Positions 22,351-32,636 are shown, counted from the first letter of the stretch. The stretch: DNA of 64,000 nt from Megascapheus bottae (GCA_024803745.1 JANJXV010000013.1:7006001-7070000); one strand, 5' to 3'. Made by a program: numbers and translations. The notes: generated by a model from the sequence alone, not told the origin.

Positions 22351-22486
22351 AATCAAGATAAGTGGGGGGAGGGTGGGAAGGAAATGGGGACCATGTGATG
22401 AGAAAGGGTATCAATATTTGTGAAGTTATGCACCTTCTATGTAGTGAATATAATGTAACCCTTCTATTAATTACAATAAAATATAT
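22351..22486 (+). mobile_element. L1: L1 3' end (type A), 136 bp, with target duplication
   Basis: The G-rich block (GGGGGGAGGGTGGGAAGG), AATGGGGACC, AAAGGGTATCAATATTTG and GTGAATATAATGTAACCC lead to TTCTATTAATTACAATAAA. The duplication AAAAATAGGTTA occurs at 22339-22350 and 22487-22498, making this a cleanly delimited truncated insertion. Confidence 0.9.
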
Positions 22487-22601
22487 AAAAATAGGTTATA
22501 AAGTCGCTTAAGTAAACTCACTTATAATGGGATTCATTCCAGGAATGCAAAGCTGATTCAGTATATATTAGTCAATTAATTTTATTCAACACATCAACAG
22601 G

Positions 22602-22607
22602 AGCAAG
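22602..22607. repeat. 6-bp target duplication of the LTR (left)
   Basis: AGCAAG, repeated exactly at 22928-22933. In the L1 sequence the two sites join as GGAGCAAGGAC. Confidence 0.88.
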
Positions 22608-22927
22608 TGCGGGGGCCAACCGGCAGCAAACCAGGGTTCGCAGATTGGGGTTCCTGAAATAGGGGACAAGGACTAGGAAGAAAAAGAAGAGAGACAGACA
22701 CACCGGGTCCGGGATGTCCGCAGTCCCGGCAAAGACTGCCCAGACTGCCGCGTTTATTTTCCACTCCCCCTTCTTCCCTCCTCCTGACCCAGGGAACCTC
22801 CAGGTGTTACATTCATATGGTAATTCTCAGGTCATTTACATAGAATAGGGCCAGAAAGCAATAAGACAATAAAGCCATCGTCTGATGCAAGTCAAGGTAC
22901 AGTTTGATTCCACTCTGGCTCCCAACA
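22608..22927 (-). mobile_element. Solo LTR of a class II (ERVK/IAP-like) endogenous retrovirus
   Basis: A 320-bp block bounded by TG...CA with a perfect 6-bp target duplication. On the minus strand it starts TGTTGGGAGCC, as IAP/ERVK-type LTRs do. It has an AATAAA poly-A signal followed by a CpG-rich R/U5-like part and ends GGCCCCCGCA. It holds about ten CpGs in otherwise CpG-poor DNA, suggesting a fairly recent insertion. No internal viral sequence lies next to it, so it is a solo LTR left by LTR-LTR recombination. The class assignment is from the 6-bp duplication and end motifs; the exact family is not established. Confidence 0.88.
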
Positions 22928-22933
22928 AGCAAG
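22928..22933. repeat. 6-bp target duplication of the LTR (right)
   Basis: AGCAAG, an exact match to 22602-22607. Confidence 0.88.
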
Positions 22934-23413
22934 GACATGTACCACATGATCATCTCAGATCAAAGAAAGGCTGGATAAAGGGCATTGCATAAAGCTGCAG
23001 AGATTCTGCATGGCAAAAGACATAGCTGGCAAGATACAGAGAAAGATCACAGAAAAGATCTCTACTATCTATACATTAGACAGGGTCCTCATATTTAAAA
23101 TATACTTAGAAACCAAAAAATTAAGTCTCCCCAAAACAAAACGCCAAAGAAACAACAACCCTACTTGGAGCTTACTCTGAAAAATTAAGAAAGGCCAATA
23201 GACACATGAAGAAATATTCAACATCTCCATCCATAAAAGAATTGCAAATCAAAGCAACATTGAGTTATAATGGCCATTATCAAGAAAACTAACAATAACA
23301 GATGCTGGCCGGGATGTGGCCAAAAGAACTCACTACTACACTATTGGTGGGAATGTAGACTTATTCAACCACTCTGGAAAGCATTATGGTAGTTCCTCAA
23401 AAGATTAAAATAG

Positions 23414-23940
23414 AGCCTGGGCACTGGTGGATCCCACCTATAATCCTAGCTACTCTGGAGGCTGAGATCTGAGGGTCAAAGTTCAAAGCCAGCCCAGGCA
23501 CAAAAGGACCTGAGACTCTTTTTTTTTCTTTTTTTTTTTTGGCCAGTCCTGGGCTTGAGCTCAGGGCCTGAGCACTGTCCTTGGACTTTCTCAAGGCTAG
23601 AGCTCTACCACTTGAGCCTCAGCACCACTTCCAGCTTTTTTCTATGTATGTGGTATCGAGGAATCGAACCCGGGTCTTCATGCATGCTAGGCAAGCACTT
23701 TAACCACTAGGCCAAAGTCCCGGCCCCATGGACCTGAGACTCTTATCTCCAATTAACTTCTAGAAATTGAGAAATGGGGCTTGGCTCAAGGGTAGGGTGG
23801 TAGCCTTAGGCTCAAGAGCTCAAGGACAGTACCCAGGCCCAGGGATAGGGAGGTAGCCTTGAGTTAAAGAACTCGGGGAGAGTGCCCAGGCCCAGTTCAA
23901 ACCCCCTGACCCATTAAAAAAACAAAGAAAAAACGAAAAT
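23414..23940 (+). mobile_element. Alu-like-head/Geo-tail SINE interrupted by IDL-Geo
   Basis: The head GCCTGGGCACTGGTGGATCC, CCTATAATCCTAGCTACTC and AAGTTCAAAGCCAGCC leads to GACCTGAGACTC, where an IDL-Geo copy interrupts. The element resumes with TTATCTCCAATTAAC and contains two consecutive copies of the GGTAG.CTT...GGACAGTaCCCAGGCCC tail segment before an A-rich end. Flanks AAAAGATTAAAATAG (23399) and AAAAGGATTAGAAGG (23941) look like an eroded target duplication in the host L1. Confidence 0.85.
23521..23729 (-). mobile_element. IDL-Geo SINE nested in another SINE
   Basis: On the plus strand a T-tract, GGCCAGTCCTGGGCTTGAGC, CTCTACCACTTGAGCC and CACTTCCAGCTTTTTTC (Geo reversed) lead to GGAATCGAACCCGGGTC (intact tRNA-like box B in reverse), CATGCTAGGCAAGCAC and ACCACTAGGCCAAAG. 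A perfect 15-bp duplication GGACCTGAGACTCTT flanks it (23506-23520 and 23730-23744). The 57-residue-scale frame across it is a SINE shadow. Confidence 0.95.
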
Positions 23941-24851
23941 AAAAGGATTAGAAGGGAGCTTCCCTATAATCAGCAATCCTATTTCTGGGTACTTACTAAA
24001 ACGACCACAAACAAGGCCATACTAATGTCACCATGTTGCAGCATTACTTAACATAGCTAAGATATGGAGCCAACCTAGATTCCCCTCAGTAGGTGAATGG
24101 ATGAAGAAAATGGATTAAAACAATGTGGAATTCTATGCTTCCATCAGAAAGAATGGCATTGCTCCATTTGTAAGGAAATGGAAAGACTTAGGAAAACTTA
24201 TATTAAGTGAAGTAAGCCAGACACAAAGAAACAGAGGCTGATTGTTTGCCCTCACCTGCCTCACTAGACTGTCTATAAATCCACAAGTTATTCCAATGGA
24301 CAGTAAAAGATAAATAATTACGTTTGGATGTGATTCATTAGGCAGCACACAAATCATTTGCACCATGAGAACGAAGGAAGGCATTCTTAGGAGAAGATCA
24401 CAATGATTCAATAGCTACATGCATATAGCCATATAAAATAATGCTTATTGAAATGAACTCCAAGAAATAGGTTTATATTATACTGTGTGTTGTTATTTTT
24501 ATTTCTTTCTTTAACCTTGTGTGGTTCATTTCCTTTCATCACTTCTTTTTTTTCTACACCCTTCATCTTGCATATCAGTTCATCTGATTTGGGAAGGAGA
24601 AGTAGAATCACATAAATGGTGAGACAAAGGGTGAATCAATTCAGTAGTAAATGTCACCAGATTCTATGTTGAAAATGAACTATACTTTATGTGAAGGGAG
24701 GTGGGGGGGAGGGTAGTGGAAGAGGAAATAAGAGAAAATGAAGAAGGGGTAACTTTTCTAAAAGAAATGCAATTACTTATTCAACTGTAAACCCTCTGTA
24801 CATTATCTTTACAATAAAAATTTAAAAACAAAGTCTCTTTAGCAAAACCAT

Positions 24852-26325
24852 ATATTTTTTTCCATATATTTGTATTGTAATTGATAGAGAGGTTACATTA
24901 TATTCACCAGATAGAAGATGCATTACTTCACATACATTGAAACCCTTTCTCATATCTTGGTCCCCATTTCCCTCCTCCCACCCCACCCCTCACCTTGTTT
25001 TCCTCCCTTCCCTTCAAATAACCAAATACACATATATAAATATATCAGATAACCAGGTGAAATACTGTAACAATATGAGATAAGCAAGGGACAGCAAAAG
25101 AGATGAGAGATAACATAGTATATTAAGGACAATAATCACTCATTATATGGCTTATGTTTCTATATCCTGGAGATCCTTTCATTTTCTATATGGCCTTATG
25201 TATGTAGGTTTTGTTCTATTGTAAATCTCTGCTAGAAGAGCCCAAGGTTTCTACTGATTATGTCAAATGAGGGAAACCATTGAGCCTATGTTCCTTTGAG
25301 TCTGGCTTACTTCACTTAATATGATTTTTTCTAAGTCTTTCCATTTCCTTACAAATGGAGCAATATCGTTCTTTCTGACAGCAGCATAGAATTCTGTTGT
25401 GTACAAATACCACATCTTGTTGATCCACTCATCAACTGAGGGACATCTGGGCTGGTTCCATATCTTTGCTATGATAAATAGTGCTGCAATGAACATCGTT
25501 GTGCTAGTGGATTTAGTATGCCCTTGTTTCTGGACAGTTGGGTAATTGCCAAATAGTGGAATTTCTGTGTCATAGGGGAGCTCTATGTTTAGTCTTTTGA
25601 GGAACTGCCACACTGCTCTCCATAGTGGTTGAATGAGTTTGCACTCCCACCAACAGCGTAGTAGTGATCCTTCCTGGCCACATCCCCTCCAGCATCTGTT
25701 GTTGTTAGATTTCTTGATCTTGGCCATTCTAACTGGACTGAGGTGGAATCTTAGAGTTGTTTTGATTTGCATTTCTTTTATGGCCAGAGATGGTGAGCAT
25801 TTCTTCATGTGTCTATAGGCCATTCTTATTTCTTCTTCAGAGAAATCTTTCTTTAAGTCTTAGACCCATCTTTTAATGGGATGGTTGTTTCTTTGGAAAT
25901 TAGTTTTGGAGTGATTCAATTTTTGAGCTGTTGAAATATTTTGGACATGGGGTCTTTGTCCGTTGTATGGTTAGTGAAGATCTTCTCCCACTCTGTAGAC
26001 TTTCTAGTTAATTTACTAGCTATGTCCTTTGCCATACAGATGGTCTGATGTTTAATGCTGTCCCACTTATCTAGACTTTCTCTGATTTGTTGAATTTCTT
26101 GGTCTTTATTAAGAAAGTTTCGACCTGTGCCAAGACCTAGTGTATCTCCTATTCCTTCTTGGAAAGTTTTCAGTGCATCTGCTTTTACCTCGAGGTTTTT
26201 TATCCATTTGGAGTTAATCTTGGTGCAGGGTGACAAAGAAGGATCCAACTTTAGTTTTCTGTAGGTGCTTAACTACTTCTGCCAGCACACTTGTTGAAGA
26301 GGCTGTCTTTCTTCCATTCCATTTT
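24852..26325 (-). mobile_element. L1: L1 (type A), 1.5 kb, 5'-truncated
   Basis: 3'UTR (poly-A side near 24852) followed by the ORF2 C-terminal third. GCAAAACCA plus similar following bases at 24842 and 26326 forms a partly eroded target duplication. The insertion lies only about 10-20 bp beyond the A-tail of the type B L1, on the opposite strand. Confidence 0.92.
25263..26300 (-). pseudogene. L1 ORF2 C-terminal remnant
   Basis: A 186-residue open frame (25263-25823) covers the ORF2 C-terminus from [20 protein letters not shown] to the normal end IGSMVSLI; a second frame (25916-26248) carries the preceding segment with DSIKHQTICMAKDIASKL. The Cys-rich motif reads [18 protein letters not shown]: the usual His before the third Cys is Arg here, while the copy at 12 kb keeps His. 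The endonuclease and RT domains are absent because of 5' truncation, so it is non-functional. Confidence 0.9.
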
Positions 26326-26342
26326 GCAAAACCACATTTTTA

Positions 26343-26807
26343 GTAAATAAAATTTCTACCATGATTTACAGAAAATTCACATCATGTTCTATTCCCTGTA
26401 CAGTCTATTCTATATTCATTAATTTGCTGACAATTTATTTCCCACCATCCTAAAATTTAAAAAAAATCCAAAGACAAAATAGATTTCTTGTAGTGTTTGT
26501 TGAAAGAGAATTGATACATATTTAATTATTTTCTGGCTTGATATTGATTCAGGTATATGTCTATATAATATTCTTCAAGTTTTAAAATGTCTTCTTAAGC
26601 ATTATGCTGCACTTTTTTCTAACAAGAACTTTAGAAAACAAACAAGTAGGTTAAGGTGCATTCATTTAAGAGAGAAGCAACCAAGATGTGACTAAACATT
26701 ATAGATGAATGTAGAACGGTAGAGGTAAAATAAAATGCTCAATTCCTTAAATACAAATTCCTGTCTTCTTGGGTTCTTCTCTACTGTTTAAAAAAATAGC
26801 TCTTTCC
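26343..26807. other. Unique AT-rich DNA
   Basis: No gene or repeat recognised. Confidence 0.4.
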
Positions 26808-27075
26808 AGGGGCCAATAATCTAACCTACTCAGAAGTCTGAGATCTGAGTTCCAAGACAGCCTGAGCAGGAAAGTCTTTGATATACAAGACCTTAAGGAC
26901 TGTTATTTTTCTACCCAGTCTTGCTTGACTGACAAAGTCCCATCTCAGACTCCTAAATAGGTGGAATTTGAAACATGAATCACAACTTCTTGTCAAAGCT
27001 TTTATCTTCAATTAACCATCCAAAAGCTCAACGTGGAGATGTGGTAAAGAAGATTCCTATCAATTGCTGCTTCCC
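26808..27075 (+). mobile_element. Degraded SINE with internal reversed SINE piece
   Basis: GGGGCCAATAATCTAACCTACTC, GTCTGAGATCTGAGTTCC and GCAGGAAAGTCTTTG give the head and TTATCTTCAATTAACC, CCAAAAGC the middle. Between them, about 26893-26990 reads like a reversed SINE head (TCTCAGACTCCTAAATAG). The tail is weak. Confidence 0.6.
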
Positions 27076-27365
27076 CCCTCAAACAAATCTGTTTCACTTT
27101 TATTTCCTGCAATATTATTTTAAATTATTTTTTATTCCTTTGTGTATTACTTAGTGTTTTGCCTGAATCAGTTTAAAAGAGGATTCCCATTTTGGATCTA
27201 TCAGATCTAGGTCTAGGTCTTAATAACTTAAAAAATAAATTGTTAAAGTATAGGTATCACAATTATTTTTCAAAGTAGCAAAAAGTCTTTGAAAACTGAA
27301 TACAATGTAAGTTTATGGTTAAACAAAAAGAAAAGCAATAAACAATTTACAAAATATCTTTTTGA

Positions 27366-27598
27366 AGACATTCACAGCTCACACCTATAATTTTATAAAT
27401 TTAGCTAATCCTAGGATCATGGTTCCAAACTAGCCTGGGCAAAAAATTCCAGGAAATTATCAAGTCCAATTAACCACAGGAAAAAAAATGAGAAAGAGAA
27501 CTCTGACTGAGATAGTAGATTGCCAGCATTGAGCAAAATTACTCAGGGACAGTGTGTTCATTTTGAGTTGCAATCCCTGCACCAGCATAAAAATAAAT
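27366..27598 (+). mobile_element. Degraded Alu-like-head/Geo-tail SINE
   Basis: CAGCTCACACCTATAATTTT, CTAGGATCATGGTTCCAAAC, TAGCCTGGGCA and GTCCAATTAACCACAGG lead to TTGAGCAAAATTACTCAGGG and CAGTGTGTTCATTTTGAG. Complete in order but diverged. Confidence 0.72.
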
Positions 27599-27785
27599 TA
27601 TTCTTCACCATAGCATTATTTGCAATTCTCAGCCAAGGGAGCTGGACAATTGTTAGACAGGTATATTAAAAAGACAGGAACAGATAATATTGAATAACAT
27701 TTTTGCAGTCCATGTAGAAATTTCCATTAAACATTGTTAAATATTGGTTGCTATGCTGAGTGTTTTCCAATTTAGTGAGGTTTAT

Positions 27786-28003
27786 TTTTTCCTTCGGCTG
27801 TTCATGGGGCTTGAACTCAGGGCCTGGGTATTGTCCCTGTGTTTTTTCACTCAAAGCCTAGCATTTTGAGCCACAGCACCACTTTTGATTTTTTCATAGT
27901 TAATTGGAGAAAATTAATTTTTGCTCATTCCTGCCTGGGTTGAATTCCAACTATAGTTCTCAGATCTCAGTTTTCTAAGTAGCTACTCATACAGGCTCAA
28001 TTT
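27786..28003 (-). mobile_element. Alu-like-head/Geo-tail SINE
   Basis: CATGGGGCTTGAACTCAGGG, GAGCCACAGCACCACTTTTG, AGTTAATTGGAGA and TCTCAGATCTCAG lead to AAGTAGCTACTCATACAGG, all in reverse order of the sense element. Confidence 0.8.
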
Positions 28004-28026
28004 AGAAAACACTAGGTTGAAAATTC

Positions 28027-28240
28027 TTTTTTTTCTCTTGGCCAAACTGGGTTTGAACTCAGGAGCTCACCTTTGTTACCTTGATTTCTGAGATCTACCA
28101 CTTCAGCCATGCTTCTTTCATGGATTTTTGCTAGTTTTTTAACATGGAATTTTAATGACTTTTGTCTAAGCTGAGTTAGAATCCAATTCTCAGATCTCAG
28201 CCTCCCGAGTAGCTAGAATTACACGTGTAAGCCCGTATAT
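28027..28240 (-). mobile_element. Alu-like-head/Geo-tail SINE
   Basis: T-tract, GGCCAAACTGGGTTTGAACT, ATCTACCACTTCAGCC and TCTCAGATCTCAGCCTCCCG lead to AGTAGCTAGAATTACACGTG. The middle is diverged. Confidence 0.75.
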
Positions 28241-28310
28241 TGCTTAGATTGACTCTCAGAACATAAGAAAAGGGTTTTCGTGTTGTAAAATTTCATTTAA
28301 AAAGGTAAAC

Positions 28311-28548
28311 TTTTCTTCTTTTGGTCAGTCATGAGGTTTCAAATTGGGGCTTAGGCACCTGCCCTGAGTTTTTCTGCTCGAGATTAGTGCTCTTCCTCTT
28401 TGGGCCACAGCTCCATGTCCAAGTTTCTGGTGGTTTATTGGAGATAAGAGTCTCATAGGCTTTCCTGCCCAGGCTGGCTTTGAACTGTGACTGTCAGATC
28501 GCAGACTCCTCAGTAGCTAAGATTACAGGCATGAGGCACCAGTTCGGC
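28311..28548 (-). mobile_element. Alu-like-head/Geo-tail SINE
   Basis: TTTTGGTCAGTCATGAGG, TTTATTGGAGATAAGAGTCTC, CCTGCCCAGGCTGGCTTTG and TCAGATCGCAGACTCC lead to AGCTAAGATTACAGGCATG. This is the best preserved of the three adjacent minus-strand copies. Confidence 0.85.
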
Positions 28549-28993
28549 TTAAACATTGTATTTGTATGGTTGAAATGGCTGTTAGCATCTTCTTATAGCT
28601 CATAGGTCATTGTAACCATATCTACATAGATAATTTATCACAGACAAAAGAGTAAGATCATCACAGGAATGGTCATGATTAACTATTGGCAGAATGCAAG
28701 AAGATCAGGCCTAGGAATGAAAGCAGGTTTTAAAGTATGCATTTTCTTCATTCTAGGAATATAGTCCATTATTTACTGCCTATGTGTTTATCTCCCCATT
28801 TGTAGGGAAAGCATTACAATAATTATCTTGAGAAATGATATAGGATTATATATATGCAGACTGAGTTATAAAAAGTTATCCTTCATACAGGATAATTATT
28901 TACACAATCCAGGAATAAATTCAAAAATAATATCTTGTATACAATTAATGTCAAACAAATATAAGTACCTATGTTTGATTGTAAAATCAGAGG

Positions 28994-29193
28994 TTTTTTT
29001 TGCCAGTCCTGGGGCTTGAACTCAGTGCCTGAGCATTGTCCTTGGGCTTTCACTTTCTCAAGTCCAGAGCTCTACTACTTGAGCCACAGCACCACTTCCA
29101 GCTTTTTTCTGTGTATGTGGTACCAAGGAATCAAACCCAGATCTTTGTGCATGCTAGGCGAGCTCTTTACCACTAAGCCAAACTCCCGGCCCC
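28994..29193 (-). mobile_element. IDL-Geo dimeric SINE
   Basis: T-tract, GCCAGTCCTGGGGCTTGAAC, CTCTACTACTTGAGCCACAG and CACTTCCAGCTTTTTTCTG lead to GGAATCAAACCCAGATC, CATGCTAGGCGAGC and CACTAAGCCAAACTCCCGGC. Both monomers are complete. I did not find a convincing target duplication. Confidence 0.9.
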
Positions 29194-30300
29194 ATGCAAT
29201 CGGTGTTTATATAGCCTTAAATTTCAAATCTGAATTACTCCCACTGGACCAACTGGAATATTGCTTTTATGAGTTAATATTCATCTTTTCATAATTATAT
29301 AACCATGTAAACCACCATAGATATTCAATGCTGTACTTTCCTCATTGTTTCCAGAGGCTATTAAGGCAATACTGACAGTACCAATGGGAAAAGCAGAATA
29401 TAATTTTTTGGGTGGTTGGGGGAATGTAACGTGTAGAGGTCTGAACTCAAGTCCTTTTGTGTGCTAGGCAAGCACTGCTCCATGTGATCAATTCCTTTAA
29501 TAAACTTTTCTATATTTTTTTCAAATATTAGCTCACTTTTATCCAGAAGCTATCTTTGAACTACAACATTTTAATCCACTTTTACATTTTTTTACGATAC
29601 CTTTAATCTGCTTTTCTATATTTATTATCTCACTTTTATCTGGAAGATATCTTTGAACTAGAGTTCTTTCACCAACACCTCTGGCATAACTGAGTTATAT
29701 GCTGGATGCATCATACTCCATGTCTTTTGTAGAAGTAGAGTTGGCTAAATTGTTTGTCTAAGGTGGACATAAACCCTGTATCTACAGGGTAGCTAGGAGA
29801 AAGGGGGAGGGCCATACACAGTCTGAAAATGATGTTCAAACTGAAAAAATATAAGATGAACAAAATTTATTTTCTGTAATTTTAACTATGTTCGTTATGT
29901 TCACAGAAATATATGTGTAAATTTAAGTACGCTTTCAGCTACATAAGCATCTTTGTGGCATCAAATCCTTTCTAATATTTTTGAAATTAGGATCTAAAAA
30001 ATGATGCGGGGGTAAAATCTTTACTTTGAGGGCATACTTTGGATGGTTGAGTCTGAACAAGCACTTTCAATGAAATATTTAAAAATGATGCTTGAAGTTT
30101 TAAAGCACTTGATTTGTTCAGATACTCCTCCATTAGTCTCTGTGAAGATTTATATCTGCATAGATTTTATATTGTAAACCATGATTATCTTATAAGATAG
30201 CCTAAGTCCATACCTTGCTCTTTATTTATCTAGTCTCTAGTATAATATTCCATATATAAGAAATAGTACCCCACCAACCAGACCATATATAGTATACTCT
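29194..30300. other. Unique DNA; diverged direct repeat and possible ID fragment
   Basis: GTGCTAGGCAAGCACTGCTCC near 29460 is a short reversed ID-like piece. Two similar stretches, 29498-29575 and 29607-29666, share TTTTCTATATTT, CTCACTTTTATC and ATCTTTGAACTA and look like an old local duplication. No gene is seen. Confidence 0.4.
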
Positions 30301-30311
30301 GCAAAAAGATT

Positions 30312-30540
30312 TCTTTTTCCTGTAGGTCATGGGGCTTGAACTCTGGGCCTGGGCACTGGTCTCTGAGCTCTTCAGCTGAAGGCTAATCCTTGAACCACTG
30401 GGCCACTTCCCATTTTCTAGAGGTTAATTGGAGATAAGAATCTCAGGTTTTTTAATGCTTGGGCTGGCTTTGAACCTTGATCCTCAGATCTCAGCCTCCT
30501 AAATTGCTAGGATTACAAGCATGAGCCACCGTGCTCCGTT
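30312..30540 (-). mobile_element. Alu-like-head/Geo-tail SINE with duplication
   Basis: CATGGGGCTTGAACTCTGGG, GAACCACTGGGCCACTTCC, TTAATTGGAGATAAGAATC and GATCTCAGCCTCCTAAATTG lead to TAGGATTACAAGCATGAGCC. Flanks GCAAAAAGATT (30301-30311) and GCAAAAGGATT (30541-30551) form an 11-bp duplication with one mismatch. Confidence 0.88.
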
Positions 30541-30739
30541 GCAAAAGGATTGTATACACAGAGAACTTCTTTGTGGATCACTAGAAGTATTCCATCCAAA
30601 TGGTAGAACACCCAATTTCTTTACACACTTGGTAGTACTTGCTTGGTCCCTTAAGATTGCAGGCTGGCATCTTAATCTGACATTATTTTCAGAGTAGTTG
30701 TTTCTTCATTGAGAATTTACTTCTCATGACCTCTGGGAG

Positions 30740-30815
30740 ACCATGCTTATCGAAGCTTTATTCACAATATTCAAACTGGAATCATCCCAAATGCCAATAA
30801 CCAAACAAATGAAAG
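30740..30815 (+). mobile_element. Possible old L1 ORF2 fragment
   Basis: CGAAGCTTTATTCACAATAT, TCAAACTGGAATCATCCC and AAATGCCAATAA correspond to the ALFTIAKxWNxPxCP region of ORF2 in an old L1. The match is short. Confidence 0.45.
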
Positions 30816-31021
30816 TAAGTCTGATTTCAGACCATGTACTTTCCCCACAATGCCCAGGGAAGAGTTATTTGGGAAGAGACTGTCAAAGCAACAAATGTGT
30901 GACTACAAGGAGAATTCAAAGTCCCAGCTATATAATGAATTTAGCTAACATCTTTATTAGTTAATAAATATTTAACCAGCCAATAAATACTAAACAAGCA
31001 CTGAAAAGATAGCCACAGATA

Positions 31022-31205
31022 ATCATAACTGTAATCCTAGCTACAGATGAAGTTGAGACCTGGAGGATAACCCTTCAAGGGCATTCTGGGCAGAAAAGTC
31101 TGAAAATGCTGTATAGAGGCATGATTCAACTGATAGAGCAACAGACATGAGCAGACAAGCGAAGAATGAAAAGACATCCTCCTCCAGTACCAACCCCAAA
31201 CCAAC
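31022..31205 (+). mobile_element. Degraded dimeric SINE
   Basis: AACTGTAATCCTAGCTAC, GAAGTTGAGACCTGGAGGAT, GCATTCTGGGCAG and CAACTGATAGAGCAACAGAC lead to CCTCCAGTACCAACCCC. The 3' end (CCAGTACCAACCCC) looks like an older rodent tRNA-tailed SINE. Confidence 0.5.
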
Positions 31206-32492
31206 TAACAAAATAAGATAATTAGAATATATACTTACAGACATGGTAAATCTATGTTACTGTCACCACAGTTATCCTTGGAGGATAGCAGAAAAAGTAA
31301 AACACCTCCTAACAAAAGACTGAAAATACTATATACAGAGTTTCAGTCAACAAATAGAGATTTGTGAAGGCAGCCTGATTCTGTAAAACCATTGAGAACA
31401 AACATAAAATGTTGCTCAAGGCATCCATCTCTATTTAATTTGATATATTTTTAAATTTAAGTACAAGTAACTAAAAATGACCCTTCTGAGATTAGAACAC
31501 TATAAAATTATAGCACATGTATTTTCCTGGTAGTCTACATTTAAATGTACTTATTTTCTATTTAATTCTTTTTTTGTTTTCCCAGATTATTTTTAGGCCA
31601 ACTGCAATTTATTGTAAGCCTTTTCTTTCACCTTTTAATAAATGACGTGAATCACATAACAAGCCACTGCGATTCCCAAATATGGATGGGATTAATAGTA
31701 CCTCATTTTTCCTTTTAGCAACCATGTAATTAGCACCGATAGTTTTATGTTGGGTTAACTGCGGAGGGCCCTAAAGATGATAGATGAGACAGGCACCAAT
31801 CACCATGAGCTAAGAGACAGAGGGGAAAGTGATATGTACAAGTGTATAATATCTAAAATGACTACAAAATGAATTTCATGAATGAGAGAATATGAGAATG
31901 CAGGGACTAAGAGGAGATCAATTTCATCTCAGAATATTAGAGAGGATGTCATATGGTTGATAGAGAAAGTCATGTTTGTAGGATGGCATGAGAGATAACC
32001 AGAAATCAGGTTTATTCTCATCTCTTAATTGATGTTTAGCCCTTCATACATGATTTGTATGAGGAGATTTAAAAGTTTTTACCTTATATATGGCAGCTGT
32101 GCATATAAAAGAGAAAGTACAAAGTATTTTGAAGAAGCCATAAAAATACAATTGTCCACAAAGTTTAATCACTTAATTTATCTTCTTCACATACCAATAT
32201 TAAGATGAAAAACAAAATGGCAGACTAGACTTGAAATAATTTTCCTGAAAATGTTTGATATCCAGAATAAAACTGTGAAAACAGACAAAAAATTTCTTAT
32301 ATTGTAAGATAGGCTGTCTATAGACTCCATAATTATATGAAAAGTTGTTTGGCTTCATTAATTACCAGAAAACTATAAAATAAATTAGCATATGATTTTA
32401 GCAGAAAATCTAAAACATTTAAGATGCATTGTACTCACAAACTGACATATTGAATTGAAATTCCTTTGTACATATTACTTACTTATTTATTC
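31206..32492. other. Unique AT-rich DNA
   Basis: No gene, RNA gene or repeat is recognised in about 1.3 kb. The sequence is uniformly AT-rich. Confidence 0.4.
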
Positions 32493-32636
32493 AAAGGAAA
32501 GAAGGCGGGAAAGAAAGAAGGGAGAAAGGAAGGAAGGAAGGGAGGGAAGAGAAGAAAGGAAAGTAAGCAGAAAAAAGAAAGAAAGAAAGAAAAAGAAAGA
32601 AAGAAAGAAAGAAAGGAGGAAAGAAAGAAAGAAAGA
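32493..32636. repeat. Purine-rich (GAAA/GGAA)n tract
   Basis: About 145 bp of almost uninterrupted purines built from GAAA, GGAA and GAAAG units, giving Lys/Arg/Glu-rich frames on the plus strand and Phe/Leu/Ser-rich frames on the minus strand; none is a gene. Such tracts can adopt triplex structure. Confidence 0.95.

Larger units (their letters stand above)
22520..24833 (+). mobile_element. L1: L1 (type B) with internal deletion and nested insertions
   Basis: Decayed ORF2 RT sequence (TTCATTCCAGGAATGCAAAG, CAACACATCAACAGGAGCAAG, CACATGATCATCTCA) is present at about 22525-22955. It then jumps to the late ORF2 region (CATGGCAAAAGACATAGCTGG, GGATGTGGCC, GGTGGGAATGTAGACTTATTCAACC). ORF2 ends near 24230 (ATTAAGTGAAGTAAGCCAGACAC), followed by a type B 3'UTR and ACAATAAAAATTT. 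Compared with the copy at 11.3-16.2 kb, more than 1 kb between the RT active-site region and the C-terminal part is missing. The element is interrupted by a solo LTR at 22608 and by a SINE at 23414 that carries a second SINE. Confidence 0.88.
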
